DNA from: Setomelanomma holmii
Lineage: Eukaryota > Ascomycota > Dothideomycetes > Pleosporales > Phaeosphaeriaceae
DNA length: 64,000 nucleotides
NCBI GenBank assembly: GCA_010015745.1
Contig: ML978155.1
Coordinates: 620,001-684,000 of the forward strand
Direction of reading: 5' to 3'
Part shown: positions 10,864 to 23,445 of the stretch, one piece after another
How the letters are laid out: each line of letters begins with the position of its first letter
Position numbering within the stretch: position 1 is the first letter of the stretch
The notes under the pieces: generated by a model
What the model saw: only the letters and a program-made list of their open reading frames with translations
Database searches by the model: none
Told to the model about the DNA's origin: nothing
Program-made: the position numbers and the translations under genes

Positions 10864-12057
10864 ATGCTTCAGCCCTTTCTAACCACCCTCACCCTCTCCC
10901 ACTCCCTCACCCTCCTCCCCGCAGCCCGCGCCCTGATCCGCCTCGGCTGCTCCCAGCTCGTCATCGACCGTCTCGACCCGCTCCTCGAGGCCGGCAGCAC
11001 TCCCAGCGCACATTTGCACCAGATCATCGGCGGCAACTCCTTTGTGCCTGACATGCGTCCCAAGGTCATGAACCCGGCGAATTCGTCGACTTGCACGACG
11101 TGCCAGCCAGCGGATGATTTCTCGAATTACTGGACGGCGCCGATATATTCTCGCGCTAATAATGGGACGTAGAAGAGGGTACCGCAGAAGGGAAATGTTG
11201 GGTTTGAAGAGGTGAATGGTGGCAAGACGGTGTATTATATGCAGAATCAACTTGCGGGTTTTCAGCAAAAGTCGAAGGCCAAGGCGTTTCAACCAATCAG
11301 TCTCGTCTTCTAAATCCCGTCAGCTCATGCTAACCTGACGTAGGGCTTTCGAATGCTTATCGGCTCACCAACATTAACGACACGCGCTGAGGCAGACAAA
11401 TTCCCTCAATTGACGTGTACATGCTTGCAAGACATGGGCACGCGCTTTCCCGAGACCAAATATCTCCCTACGAAGCCTTGTCCGGCGGGCATCATGGTTA
11501 ATCTGCGCTTCCCGATGTAAGTACACTATCATAACCTGGAGATGCATGCACATCACTACTAACGCAAGCCAGATGCTGGGACGGCGTCAACCTCGATTCC
11601 CTAGACTACATATCCCACATGTCCTACCCCGCCTCCGGAACCTTCGAATCCCAAGGCCCATGCCCATCCTCTCACCCCGTGCGCATGCCCCAGCGCATGT
11701 TCGAAGTCATCTACAAGACGCCGTCCTTCAAAGACTCAGCAGACTGGCCCGAAGATGGCAGCCAGCCGTTTGTGCACAGCTTCGGAGACGCGACTGGGTT
11801 CGCGAACCATGGGGACTACCTGTTTGGTTGGAAATACGATAGCCTGCAGCAGATTATGGATGAGGAGTGTTATGTGGGATGTTCGAGTATGAGGACGCAG
11901 AGTGTGAAGGAGATGAATGAGTGTAGTGTGACGAGGAAGGTGGATGAGGATGTCGGGATAAGTACCTGTGAGTTTCTTGAAGAGTATGTTGGACGATGGG
12001 ATGCTAACGAGGAATACAGGGCTTACGGCGCTTCCTGGGCAGCACCATGCTAGGTAG
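10864..12057 (+). pseudogene. DUF1996 secreted protein gene with an in-frame stop
   Basis: A signal peptide (about residues 1-23, TLSHSLTLLPAARA) precedes the DUF1996 landmarks. These are CSQLVIDRLDPLLEAG, HLHQIIGGNSF, CTTCQPADDFSNYW, GFRMLIGSPTL, CWDGVNLDS, SHMSYPASG and a final WLTALPG. Predicted exon edges include introns 11517-11572 and 11968-12019, both GT-AG and phase-consistent. Two defects are visible. A TAG at 11170-11172 interrupts the conserved NNGT-x-KRVP segment while the frame continues correctly on both sides. The next intron (ending at 11343) has no donor that gives both normal size and the right phase: 39 bp keeps phase, 44 bp does not. The start is the ATG at 10864; an upstream GTG should be ignored. 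DUF1996 proteins are secreted or wall-associated with unknown function. A sequencing error at the TAG cannot be excluded. Confidence 0.75.
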
Positions 12058-12676
12058 CCAAGTGTTTGATGGCAAGGCTGTGCCGGTTTTGGGGAATGGG
12101 TGAGTGTTGCTGGTCTGAGTGCCTACAGGCGTCGATGCGAGTAGCATATAGATTTCTGCACAATCGCATCCCTACTTCATATATTTGGACACAGTCAAAC
12201 TGCCACTCCCGCAGAGCCCCACAAGAGCATTCAGTGCCCCCACACACCGGAATGCCCTTCAGAGATTCCTTGGGCTGACATTTCTACGGTGTGGTAGACT
12301 TGCGAAGATCTCCAGGCTGCTAATCCACGTTGGTGGTCGGACGTGACCTGGCTCAGTACTTCGACACAGCGCCACAAAAGTCGAGATGTATCCAGGCTGG
12401 GTTCGTGGTTCCGTTGTAATTCCTGACGATACGATGGATCGTGTTCCAAGTCTGTGACCAAATCCTTGGTCTTGTACTCAAATTCACCTGTCATCAGTAA
12501 TTTTCCATTTCGAATTAGTCGCGCGCCTCAGCCAACAAGAAGATCGTGCTATGCTTCCTCCGAATGCGAATGTAACACGATGCGGTCATCATCAATGATA
12601 TTGTAGCCATGAACCCGAGTACCATGTACATGCATGCTCCAAACGCCAGTACGGAAACGCTAAATGTAGTATACAA
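12058..12676. other. Convergent intergenic region (3' UTRs)
   Basis: It lies between the tail ends of the DUF1996 gene (plus) and VTI1 (minus). I see no coding frame, only presumed 3' UTRs. Confidence 0.5.
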
Positions 12677-13558
12677 TCATCTGAACTTGCTGTAAATGAC
12701 AGCAATGATGAGCAGGACGAGAACGGTGATAATGGCAATAGTGATGATGCGATTCGTGGCCATCCTACGACACGTGTTAGCAGGCAGTTCCTATGCGTCA
12801 GACTGGCATCCATCTAGGCTGCGGTATCAACAGAAGCCAGTATGGGGGTTGTTCGGGGAACGCACCGTCTTGCCATTCCCCTCAGTGTCTTGATACTGCG
12901 ATCTGTATAACTCTCACTTTCCAGCAGCCGCTCCCGAGTGTTTGTGATCTGCTCGCGCTGCTGATGCAGGTCGCCCAGTGTGCCCGCGCCAATCTGCTCC
13001 GTCTCCAAGGCGATCCTCTGCGACTCGCGCAGGCGATTCGAGGACCTGTTCAGGCGATCGGTGCCGGACAACAGCTGCTGGCGCTGCTCGAGCTGGGCGT
13101 CTGTGTCGGGATTGTCCGTGTAGCGGTCGCCGAAGAGCTTACTTCGGTCGTTCGTGAATGTCTCGAGCTTGCGCTTGGTTGTGTCGAGGTCATGTTCGAA
13201 GTTGCGAAAGCGCGCGTTGAACTTGGACTTGAGGTTGGCTGGAATGTTGGACTTTTCGAGGCGCATCTGACCAATCTATAGCATGAGAGCATTAGCATGA
13301 TATCGTGGTTGTTGCGCGCATTGCTTTGAGTATCCCGTGCCGTAATGTCTATTGAGGCGCATCCAGGCTTCCACATACCAGCTCTTCGGCCTCCTCCAGC
13401 GCCCGCTCAGCCTTGCTGATGGCGGCCTTGCGCGGTTCCCCCGTCGTCTCCTTGATCTGCTCCAGCTGCTGACTGAGGTCGGCCTGCACAAGCTTCAGCT
13501 CGGCTTCGTAGCCACTGAAGCGCTCCGTGCCCGCGTCGGCGTCAATGAGGTTCGACAT
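12677..13558 (-). CDS. VTI1: Vti1-type v-SNARE (Qb SNARE)
   Basis: Three exons read on the minus strand (13558-13379, 13275-12866, 12764-12677; introns 103 and 101 bp, GT-AG) give 225 residues, close to yeast Vti1 at 217. The N-terminal region is an Habc-like three-helix part (SGYEAELKLVQADLSQQLEQ and EPRKAAISKAERALEEAEEL, then QMRLEKSNIPANLKSKFNAR). The Qb SNARE helix follows, including LLSGTDRLNRSSNRL and TLGDLHQQREQITNTRERL. A C-terminal anchor comes last (about residues 202-222, IITIAIITVLVLLIIAVIY). The protein mediates fusion at the Golgi, endosome and vacuole by pairing with syntaxins such as Pep12, Vam3 and Sed5. An intron sits just before the anchor exon. No defect is seen. Confidence 0.93.
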
Positions 13559-14232
13559 GTTGGGTTGGAATATGAGAGTCGTTGACTTCGTCGGCTTGTT
13601 GATGGTAATCTGGCGTCGCTTGCGAGAGATGTGTGGAGTATGGGAATGGATGTTGTTTGTGGTCGTGGAGGCAGTCGTAAAGTCCGAGGCGTGCGCCAAC
13701 CAGTCGCATTACGCACTTGCCAAGGCTGACCCTGCCACATCACGTGTCGCCCTCTATTGAAGCTGGCTCGAGCTGCTACGTCATGCGGGTGCATACCGAG
13801 GACGAAGATATCTCACGTACTATATTTTGATCCCAAAGTCCTTCCCGTGAACATGCATGTCGCACCGCACTCTATCATATTCTTTCGGACGTTACTCATG
13901 GAGCACTCATTGCAGAACATACCCGCAGCACCGCAGTTTGGGCATCTCGATGAAATGACCCGAGCAGGGTGGTAGTGCACCAAACACCAAGACATTCCGA
14001 TGGTATTTGGCGGATTGTTAGACGCCAGATCCTCAAATTTTCATCATCTCAAACCATCATGATACGAGACTCGCTTCAGATCAATGACCTCATGACTTTT
14101 TCTTTGGCCAGCGAAACTTTCCTACCGCAACCCCCCCCCCCCCCCCCAAATTGATGTAATTTGAACCTCCTCGGACACACGTTCCGACGATCTGTATACT
14201 CGCCACTAGTGCCTGGAGCAGCTACATACCAC
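13559..14232. promoter_or_regulatory. Divergent intergenic region VTI1 / FAD oxidoreductase
   Basis: The two genes point away from each other, so these 674 bp must hold both promoters. The only striking element is a C17 run close to the oxidoreductase start. I could identify no specific binding site. Confidence 0.5.
14131..14147 (+). repeat. Poly-C tract (C17)
   Basis: An uninterrupted run of 17 C ends 85 bp upstream of the predicted ATG at 14233, probably within the 5' leader or core promoter of the oxidoreductase. Such runs are length-unstable and are often miscounted in assemblies. Confidence 0.9.
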
Positions 14233-15847
14233 ATGGAGAAGAAGCGCGTAGCTATCGTCGGGAGCGGCGTTTCTGGCCTGAGTGCGCTGTGGACTCTTCG
14301 GAACACAGGCTACGAGATCCATCTCTTCGAGAAAGAAGATCGTCTCGGCGGCCATACTAACACCGTGACATGGACTCACAACGGCAAAAACACTCCAGTC
14401 GATACAGGCTTCATCGTCCTCAATACTGCAACATACCGTTCGTCCTGGCGCTGTTCAAGACTGGTTGATCTAAAGCTAATATAACCCAGCAAACTTCATC
14501 AAATTCCTTGAAGCCATCGATGTGAAAATAGTAGCTTCAGAGATGACATTCGGCATTTCGCGCGACGCAGGTGCTTTCGAATGGTCAGGCACATCCGGCA
14601 GCGCGCTCTTCGCTCAGCCAGAGAACGCACTCAAGCCCTCATTCTGGCGCATGATCTTCGACATAATCCGCTTCAACCAATTTGCTCTGGATCTTCTTTC
14701 GATCACCCCAGGCTCTTCGTCAACATCCATCACAGCCGAGACGAGCATCGGCCAGTACTTGGAGCAGGAAGGCTACTCAGACGCGTTTCGAGACGACTAT
14801 TTGATCCCGATGACGGCGTGCGTATGGAGCACAGGCGCAGATAAATGCGCGTTGGAGTTTCCTGCAATTACACTGGTACGCTTCATGTGGAATCACCACC
14901 TACTCACCACCATCTCAGAACGGCCACCGTGGTTGACGATTGCCGGAGGTGCCAAGAACTACATCGATGCTGTGATGAAAGAATGCAACCACGCACAAGT
15001 CCATCTCAACACGCCTATAATATCTCTCAGACCGAGCAACGGACAGGTCCAGCTCGTCCTCGGAGGCAAAGCACAAGGCCAAACCGAGACATTCGACGAC
15101 GTTATCCTAGCATGTCACGGCGACCAAGCGCGCCGCATCGTCAGCCATTCCGCACCTCCTTCCGACCTCGCCATCCTATCCGCCTTCGAGACAACACCAA
15201 ACACCGCATACCTCCACTCCGACCTCAACCTCATGCCCAAACGCCGTACCGCATGGTCCGCATGGAACTATCTCACGACCTCTTCGCCCCCATCCTCTGC
15301 TACCTCAACAAGCCCATCTGGCGATCTCCAGACCGTCTCACTAACATACAATATGAACATCCTGCAACACATCCCCGTCGCTGACTTCTCTGACGTCCTC
15401 GTAACACTGAACCCCGAAACTCCACCAGCCAAGGAACTCACGCAAGCGACGTACGAATACGCGCATCCGCTGTATAATGCGCGTATGATCGCCGCACAAG
15501 ACGAGCTCGAAACAATTCAGGGCCGAAGAGGAATATGGTACGCAGGAGCGTGGACGGGCTACGGTTTTCATGAAGATGGGTTTAGTAGTGGCATGCGAGT
15601 CGGTTTGAAGTTAGGTGGAGATGTGCCGTGGGAAGTCAAGGATGCTAAGTTTAGTAGGGGGATTAGACCGACGTTGTGGTGGAAAGATTATGTGGTTCGA
15701 TTTGTGGTTTTGGTGGTGCAGATTTGGATTCGAGCTTTAGAAGGGGTCTTGCGTGTTAGAGGTGGAACGGGCTTGAAGAGGGGTGGCGTGGTGAATGTGA
15801 ACGGAATTGGTGCTGCTATTGATGGGAAGAAGACGAAGGCGCTGTAG
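14233..15847 (+). CDS. FAD-dependent amine-oxidase-like (NAD(P)-binding Rossmann) protein
   Basis: Two exons (14233-14437, 14490-15847; intron 52 bp) give 520 residues. The start is the ATG just before KKRVAIVGSGVSGLSALW. The FAD-binding GxGxxG motif is at about residues 10-15, followed by HLFEKEDRLGGHTNT, the second FAD motif. The splice restores NTATYPNFIKFLEAI, which is typical of this family. A late segment (GIWYAGAWTGYGFHEDGFSS) is the conserved C-terminal FAD contact. The tail carries a hydrophobic stretch (VRFVVLVVQIWIRALE), possibly membrane-associated. Bacterial relatives sit beside cyclopropane-fatty-acyl synthases and desaturases, so a role in lipid modification is possible, but no such neighbour is seen here. 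The substrate is unknown. Confidence 0.87.
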
Positions 15848-18800
15848 AAGGGAGCTGGAAAATTTGACAGCTCGTAGCATCATGCACCAGATGTTTCGAG
15901 GTACAAGTGAGCACCGTAGGAATACATCTTCGACGCTCGTGGTACGTCGCGTCATCAAGAATGCTAGTTAAGGTTTGCTCGCATGGCTTCTGGCTTGCAT
16001 TTGCTCGAGTCCTTTCTGCTGATAACAAACTTCTCGATATATTAGGTGGAGATGTTCGGGGACAGTGGGAGCATTCGCGGTTATCGCTTCCAACGGGAGG
16101 TTATCGGGCAGTGGTGATCCTATTTCGTGACTTTGCGGTATTTGAATCAAAGCCAACCAGTATGTTTTCGAAGAGTGCTTATAATCCTTGTTGAATGGGA
16201 GCTGGAGTTTGGGCGCCCAACAAATAGCTACACAACATTTGTTGAAACTTTATTGCTGCTGTATCGATGAATTGCAGTAGTGTGAGAAGGTGTAGTATTT
16301 AGTCACACATTCATCGTATTAGTGGTGAGTTCAACATCTGGCTGATTTCTGCTCGTATCGAGGCTACAGATTGTCGCTACGGTGGTCGAGGTCGAGGTCT
16401 ACAAATGTCCGCTGAGCAAAAACGGTTGAGCAGTGGCTATCGCATAAACGTGCATCCTTCAGCCACCATCGACGATCTCGCATACACCCTTCACCTAGCT
16501 GCCGCTAGGTCAAGATTGCGCATGGGTGCTTAGACTCGAGCGAGGATTTGTTGCCTGTGTTCAGTCGAGTGGTTGGGCGATCCTCCTTACACGCATGCGT
16601 ATATAGCTTCAAGCACCTAGGTCCTGGTAGATTGCAGCGGAGAAACCCGATGTGATTGCAAAGTCCATCTGCCGAAGAACACGTTTTCGGCCATAATGAC
16701 TTGGTGAATCTGCTCGTAAGGTTTACGTCAATGGAGTGCGGTCGAACAACCTCGCTTCATGCCCGTCCTGCACGATGCGATGCACGATCTGCTCCGCTTA
16801 TTGTGAGATCTCTCCCAAGACCATATCTTGATAGTGGTTTAAAACTGTATAGCGTAGTCTAGGTACGTCCGGTCCAGCTTTAGTATTTATTCGTCTGGTA
16901 CATAAGCCCGAGTGCAATGTACTACATCACGACTTGCTCCGATGAGAAATCCTCCGACGTTCCACTACGTATGCGAGGGTTCGACAAGGACCGCCATAGG
17001 GTTAAGTAGTGCAAACACGCGGCAAGATAGAATTTGCTCCGGAATGTGTTTTTCCGCAGAATTGAGGTTGAATTGGCTGACTCGTGCATTAATAGTTATG
17101 TGTACCATTGGTTCGGCACTCAAAGTGATAGGCTTTGAAGCGGTCCAGATCTGAAAACGGAAGACTCCACAGCGGGGAGATCGTTCCCGCATAAGACCTG
17201 ATAGGACGATGTGGGCGTTCTCAATCCGATGCGACAGGGACGAGAGCCATGCATAGTGTGAGATTGCAGGACGTGCTACCGGACATGAACAATGAGGGAA
17301 TGGGGCCTGATCCCGGGGCGTGAGACCTGGTACCTGCAGGTGCCCAGAAAGAACGGTATACTTGGTATTGCGAAAGTCTGGATGCTTGCACTGAACTAAT
17401 TCTGGTCAAGATACCGGTTCGAGCGCCATGTGGGTTGGCCCACCCTGTAAGCGATGAACTTACGGGGACGTGATCAAGACCGTTTTTTCCGATGGACCAT
17501 CAGACGGCTCATGGATGCGGCATAAGCAAATGATACCAATGGGATGCAGTTCAGAAGGACTCTCTAAGCAGTGGGAAGGGAGGTACCACGATAGACTCTG
17601 AAAGGAGCTTCTGCATGCTTCTCTGTGAAGTGCATCGAAGTCGTCGAATAAGCAGTCCGAATAGGTCGTACCGTACACATTGAAATACCTCCAAGCTGAC
17701 CGGTCAGCACGTGCCCGTTGTGCATCAAAGCCCCATGGTCGGATCAGATAGCTGTGCACCCAACACAACGCGGATCCATTCGCCAAAAAGAAGCATGTCT
17801 GAACATTGCAGGCAATGCGAGGTATGTCGCGATGCCCGATGGTTTGTGCTCGGTTGTGATACCCGATGACAGCCAGTCTCGGAAGGTCGACATAACGTTT
17901 GTGAAACGATAGAGAGAGGCTGGAAGGCCCTACCGCGGAACTTTCGTGAAAGACAGCAGTACGACGAGGACTCTCAGATCGGCTCGACTACTGGCGATGT
18001 CCACTTGCGGACCTAGACTCTGTGTCAAGCAGTGGACCCTCTATTATGTCGGTGCGGTCCAGCGTGCAGACTGTATAGGCGACTGCGTCGTGTAACGTTA
18101 GGTAGAATCATCTCTCTGGCATGGCAAAGCTAATCGCATTTGCTACACTTACCAAACAGTGCCTGGCTGAGGCGCTGCACGACCCGCATCACAATCGCAG
18201 GTGTTGACATGACGAAGGCAAACGGTTGGGATCTCCGATGAGACGAATCAGGCTTCGAGCTAACATCTTATTGGCTACGGTCATATCCCCCGACTCTGGA
18301 TAATGGACATTGTTGCACTTCGAGTTTGCCCATGTACAGTGTTCAGTCCAGACCCCGGAACCTTGAGTAGCCCGCATCTGGCGGGTGCAGTGAATCGGCA
18401 GTGTCGCGTTCTAGGGCCGGCAATACGGTGCTGGGTGCCTTGAAGAGGTTCTTGCACATTGTGAGCAGCCTTGTCTCCAGAAGGTGGATACCCTGAGTAA
18501 GGCACGTGGCTGACATGACGGGCGCGGTCTACATTTCGTAGTAGGTGACAAGAAGCATTGCTTTGGCCCGCGAAAAAGCACAGCAGGGCGCTAGATGCTT
18601 CCGCGAAATGCTCCCCTGATCGAGATAAGGCGTTCGCTGTGGCTTGCGCTGGTGCAGGTGGCTTCAAGCTCCTGGATTGCTCGACCGTGTGCTTTAGTTG
18701 CCGCCGGGGCACGTCGGCGGATGTGGGGACCCTTCCGAGGATGGACTAGCGCGATCTCAGACGGCCTAGAGTCACTGAGCCAGAATCGGCCCGTAAGTCC

Positions 18801-20684
18801 CCTATCCGCATCGCCGGCCAATTAGACGTCGACGTCAGAAAACATTCCTCGCCAAGAATCACGATCCTCCGATCGCACCTCGCTCTGCCAACAATTGAAA
18901 TGCATGAGCTGGGAATTGGAGACCAATTCCGCTTCGAACTGGCATGTAGTGCCACCACGGATACGCTGGAAAGCCCAGTCTAACTGACCAGCCCCTGTCA
19001 TCCCAGCAGACTAGTTCGGATGGCATTGACATTGGATGCTGGCGCGATAGCGGGTTGTCCCTATCGTATCGGCTGACGTGGTCTCGAAGTGATCCTATTC
19101 GTCCTCAGCTAGGGCGCAAATGCGACCTCACGTCACAGTCACGTACGATGTGCCAACTCACAGCCTTGATGGAGCTCTTCGGAAGAGTGGACAACAGAGG
19201 CGCCCCCACTATATCCAACAGGGGCTGTTACGAGTCAGAATCGCAGACTTGGAAAGACGTTTTCGCATCTTCTGCTTCCGAAACAAGATCCAAGCACCCA
19301 GGCCCTCCTGGAGACCTGATAATAGTGTTGGTAGAGCGCAGAGTCCAGAGCGATTACCACAGGACGGATTTTCGTGCTACATTCTGTGCCTCTGGCCCAG
19401 TCAGAACTGCCGTACGACCAATACAATCAAAGAGCAACAAACGTCGCATCGCGTTGCATGAGGCGTCAGTACTCGTCGAGCTGTGCGCCGTCCACGCCTA
19501 GCGAGAATGCTTAGAGATCTCGTCGCCGTCTGTGTGACTGTGCCGCACAATCCATGCTCGCATTTGGAAGGTTTCCAGTGTAGTCAAACAAACTATTGTC
19601 TTGACGTGATAGACGGATGGTGGAAGGCGCATCTGTTGGCGGTTCAATTTCGCCATCCGGACAATCAAGGAATGTTCGCAGAATCGATCAGATTCGTCAA
19701 GGGTTATAGAACAAGTGTTCGGAGATGCGCATACGTCCAACGATCAGCGGAGGTGGCGGGATGGCGAACGATTTTGATTATTCATGTGGGAGCTTGAGGT
19801 CTGCAAAAGTCGGGAATGATCGCTGCAAGTCAGGCATTGATGCTCGTCTACCAAACGAGTGGGACAAGAAAGCTAAGAGTACACGACCAATGACACCTCC
19901 AAAATCCAACAAAGCCGGCGCTAGCTGTCTCTGAAGAAACGGCATAACCGTTTTCGTGTAGGAGGCTTCCAAGAGATTGACGTATAGTCTCGTTCTGCCA
20001 GCATACACCATGCTATTGCACAAGGTACTATGAAAACAGAGGATACCTCTGTGCAAAGGATAATGCCAGCGCTCAATGGCAATCATGCCAGATATGCTCG
20101 AGCAGGGGCCGAATGCGTTGAAAGAACCCGGAACAGTCACGCTTGCCATTCCTCCTGCCACGAAAAAACAACATCTTGGGATCATACCAAGTAAGATTTA
20201 CACAGGGAGCCACGTTCACTTTAGAATGTACCGGGAGGCAAGCGCCGTTCGCAAAAAGTCGGTTTGAACGACAGCGCGAGGGCATAGTTCTTGAAACCTG
20301 GATCGAGCCGTCTCATTGGTCCGGACTATTTTTCCACAGAATCTGACAGGGCTCCGCCGCTTCGTGCAGGGCACATCCGAACTGACCATAATCACTGAAT
20401 TACTGAACAGCGATTCATCCTAGGACCTCGATTTCCCTTAGTCCTGCAGGTCAATGCCCCTTCGACAAGGCTCGCTTAACTGGGAGCCGCATGCAATCGC
20501 GTCCAGACCTGTAATGAGCCGTTACCAGCTGGTTGACGCGACTTAGTAGCTCGCCGCCACTCACGACCCATCTGTCGAGCATATCCGCTTTGGAAGGTGT
20601 GTGAACTTCGCGATCATCTCGAATCGTCTTGCACATCGATCTCACCTATCCGTTTATCTGGTGTCTTCGCGCACTCCTTACCCC
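15848..20684. other. Gene desert of about 4.8 kb
   Basis: No frame longer than about 150 codons and no recognisable domain, splice-linked frame or transposase motif was seen on either strand. Base composition does not look strongly AT-biased, so heavy repeat-induced mutation is not obvious. The last part (about 20590-20684) probably carries the promoter and leader of the Zn2Cys6 gene. Confidence 0.4.
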
Positions 20685-23445
20685 ATGAACATGCCGACCA
20701 CACCTGTCGGCCAGCGGAAAGTTGCTATTCCGCGCTTGCAGCGGCCTGGCCATGGACAGCACACAATGAAAGATCGGCGAAGAGTCCCTCGAGCGTGTAC
20801 TGCAGTAAGTATAAGCATCGAGAAAGTGTATGTGAGGCAACTGTTGGCTCGACACAGTGCTCAGCCGTTGCCCTAGCTTCACAAGCCCAGTAGCCACAGT
20901 TGAGGTCTTCTCTCATCCTTATCGTAAGCTCAAGTAGTGCCTGACTGATCACACCACTTCTAGTGCCGTTCCCATAAGATAAAATGTACCGGCGAAAGAC
21001 CACAATGCAAACACTGTGCTGCCACGAGCCGCGAATGCGTGTATATCATGCCCCGCAAAGATCGCCTCAAGATGTAAGGCAGCAATCAAGTTGCGCCCGA
21101 TGCTTCAAACTTACCATAGATAGAATTACTGAGCGATGTCTCCAAATGGCAGGCCTGTTGAGAGCTCTTCGTAACTCAGCCAATGCCGAAGACAATGCCA
21201 GGATCGCGGATGTCCTGACAGCGGTATGCTCGCTTGATCTAGCAGCAGCTAAGCCTCTTCTCAGTTCCAAGGCTAATATATATAGGTTGAGGAAGAGACA
21301 GCGGAGTTTCGACAAATGACGACAGAGAACTCCAATCCTGATACCGAAACTTGTGGCTCTCCAGTGACCAGAGACGCCTGCAGCCTGGACCAAGACCACG
21401 AGGCTAACGGAGAAAGCCTGGATCTTCTAGATGAGAATCTGCACAAGGACGATCGAGCGCGTGCGACCGGATTTGTTGGAAAGAACTCTGAGGTCCAATG
21501 GCTGCGATCGGTCGCATTAGCACAGATAGAGAGATCGAACGACGATGGAGCTGGATCATTGCTTCAACGACGAGGATCATATGCACCTGCTAATGATCAG
21601 GTCAGCACGTTCAGCTATTGGGCCGACAGCGAGCATGTCGACGTCGATTTCTTCGTAGACCCATACGAGCTTCCCCCCAAAGATACCGCGGACCGCCTCC
21701 TCCAGTGTTACTTGCTCAAGGTCCAAGACTCTTTCCCGATCTTCCCACGTAGGACTTTTGAAGAACAGTTCCGAAAATACTTCATAGCCCTAAGAAATGG
21801 GAGGCCTATGGGTCTGAGTACGAAGTGGCAAGCGATTTTGAATTTGGTGTTCGCCATCGGCGCAAAGTACTCGCACCTAAGCAAGGCAAGCTGGCGAGCG
21901 GACGAGCGCGATCACCTCATCTACCAGGCGAGGGCAAGAGCTTTTGGCTTGAGCGAGGCCACTATTACCAACCACTCAGACTTACAACAGATACAAGCTC
22001 TAGGGCTGTTGTCCTTTTACTGGCTTACCACGGGCCAAGTCAGCCGGTAGGTACCTTTCTCCCCACTATAGTCCGCTACGTCATGGCAACTTCAGATGTT
22101 TCTTGGCCGACGCGTTCGAAATTGCGATGACATAGATCGCATCTCTCCTTGGTGAATTTGCGATCACATTGCTGACGGTGATAGGGCCTGGACTGTTATC
22201 GGCATTGCTCTTCGCTTCGCGTACTCGCTCGGCCTCCATGTTCGGAATGAGGATCCATCCGCTACGGCAAGCACACGAGAGACGCTTGTGCGTACTTGGT
22301 GGAGTTTGTATTCGCTGGAACGGACGCTTAGCATCATCACGGGCCGCCCCAGCATTATCACCGATTCATGCTGCTCCGTTCCACTGCCGCTCCCTGTGCC
22401 CGAAGACAGGATCTCCGACACCGTGGAAGCCAGCTTCAGGATGCGCAGGGGAAGTACGACCACATTCAGTCCCACGGGATCAGCCTTTGCGAATCCCTCG
22501 AACAAGGGCTTTGACGCCCCTAGGACTCCGGTCGGTCTTGGAACCACGGAAGCGAACTCAGGATCGTACTTCAAGGCGGCGATCCAGTTGTCCATCATCA
22601 CCCAGAGTATTCTGACGTCCTTTTATTCCGCAGGATCTATGATTCGTACTCAGTCGGAGCTCCAGCAGGACACATCCCAGCTCGGTCTACGCTTAGATCT
22701 GTGGGTCAACTCGCTTCCCTTGGAGTTCAATTTCCAGCAACCACCTAGCGAAATGAGCGAGCCCTTCATACGTGAGCGTATATTGCTGGGCTTTCAGCTT
22801 TGCAGCGCGAAGATGCTGCTCACAAGGCCTTGCCTCACCGGGCGTCGACAACCATGGAGAGAAGCCAACGAGACCAGCTTCACCAGCCGTACGTCTAATG
22901 CTTGTGTGCAAGCCGCGATGACTATCGTGAATTTCCTGCCGAATGTGCCGCGACCTGACACCATCGCTGAACAAGGACCTTGGTGGTGCATCACCCATCA
23001 TATAATGCAGGCAATATCCATCCTCCTGCTCGCCTTGTCAAGTCCCACGGCGACGTCGCACGACCCTTCGACATTAATCCAGAGTGTGAAGAAAGCCGTT
23101 GGCTGGCTGCGCAATTTGCAGGATCCTGTGGCTGATCGCGCTTTTCATGTAGCTCTGAACTTGCTTGATGGCGTGGCAAGACGTTATTCCGTGGACATGT
23201 CCGACCTCTGGAACATGGGCATCGAGGATGCGATGGGCGCACGAGGTCATACACAGCTATCTATACCTGAAGCGTTCATGCCTGTGTGTGTGCCATCACA
23301 GGTTGTATCCATGGCGCCGCCGACTACCGCCCATGCAACCATTGCGACTTATGCGGCATACGATGCCGTCATGACGGATCCTGGTTTTCCTTCTCATTAC
23401 GATACAACCAGCTTCAACAACTCGTACTATGTAGCTCGGACATGA
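20685..23445 (+). CDS. Zn(II)2Cys6 transcription factor with Fungal_trans domain
   Basis: Five exons are predicted (20685-20804, 20964-21073, 21124-21223, 21286-22046, 22185-23445), giving 783 residues. The zinc cluster is split by the first intron, between its first and second Cys. The cysteines fall at residues 38, 41, 48, 55, 58 and 65 (CTACRSHKIKC, then CKHC and a final C before VY). A Leu-rich linker follows (ITERCLQMAGLLRALRNS). The Fungal_trans (PF04082) middle region shows DRLLQCYLLKVQDSFPIFPR, LLSFYWLTTGQVSRAW, IGIALRFAYSLGLHVRNED and WWSLYSLERTLSIITGRPS. It is a predicted nuclear, DNA-binding regulator. The neighbours are metabolic (dehydrogenase, dioxygenase, permeases), so it may regulate them, but this is only inferred from position. 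All phases join without stops. Confidence 0.88.

Noticed and set aside
14161..14232. N-terminal extension of the FAD protein by 24 codons
   Set aside because: The extension begins with TTG, not ATG, and the FAD motif starts properly a few residues after the ATG at 14233.
17380..17460. GGTTCGAGC box suggesting a tRNA B box
   Set aside because: No matching acceptor stem, A box or anticodon arm could be folded around it.
18281..18712. 143-codon minus-strand frame in the desert
   Set aside because: No motif, no promoter-like leader and no splice continuation; likely chance.
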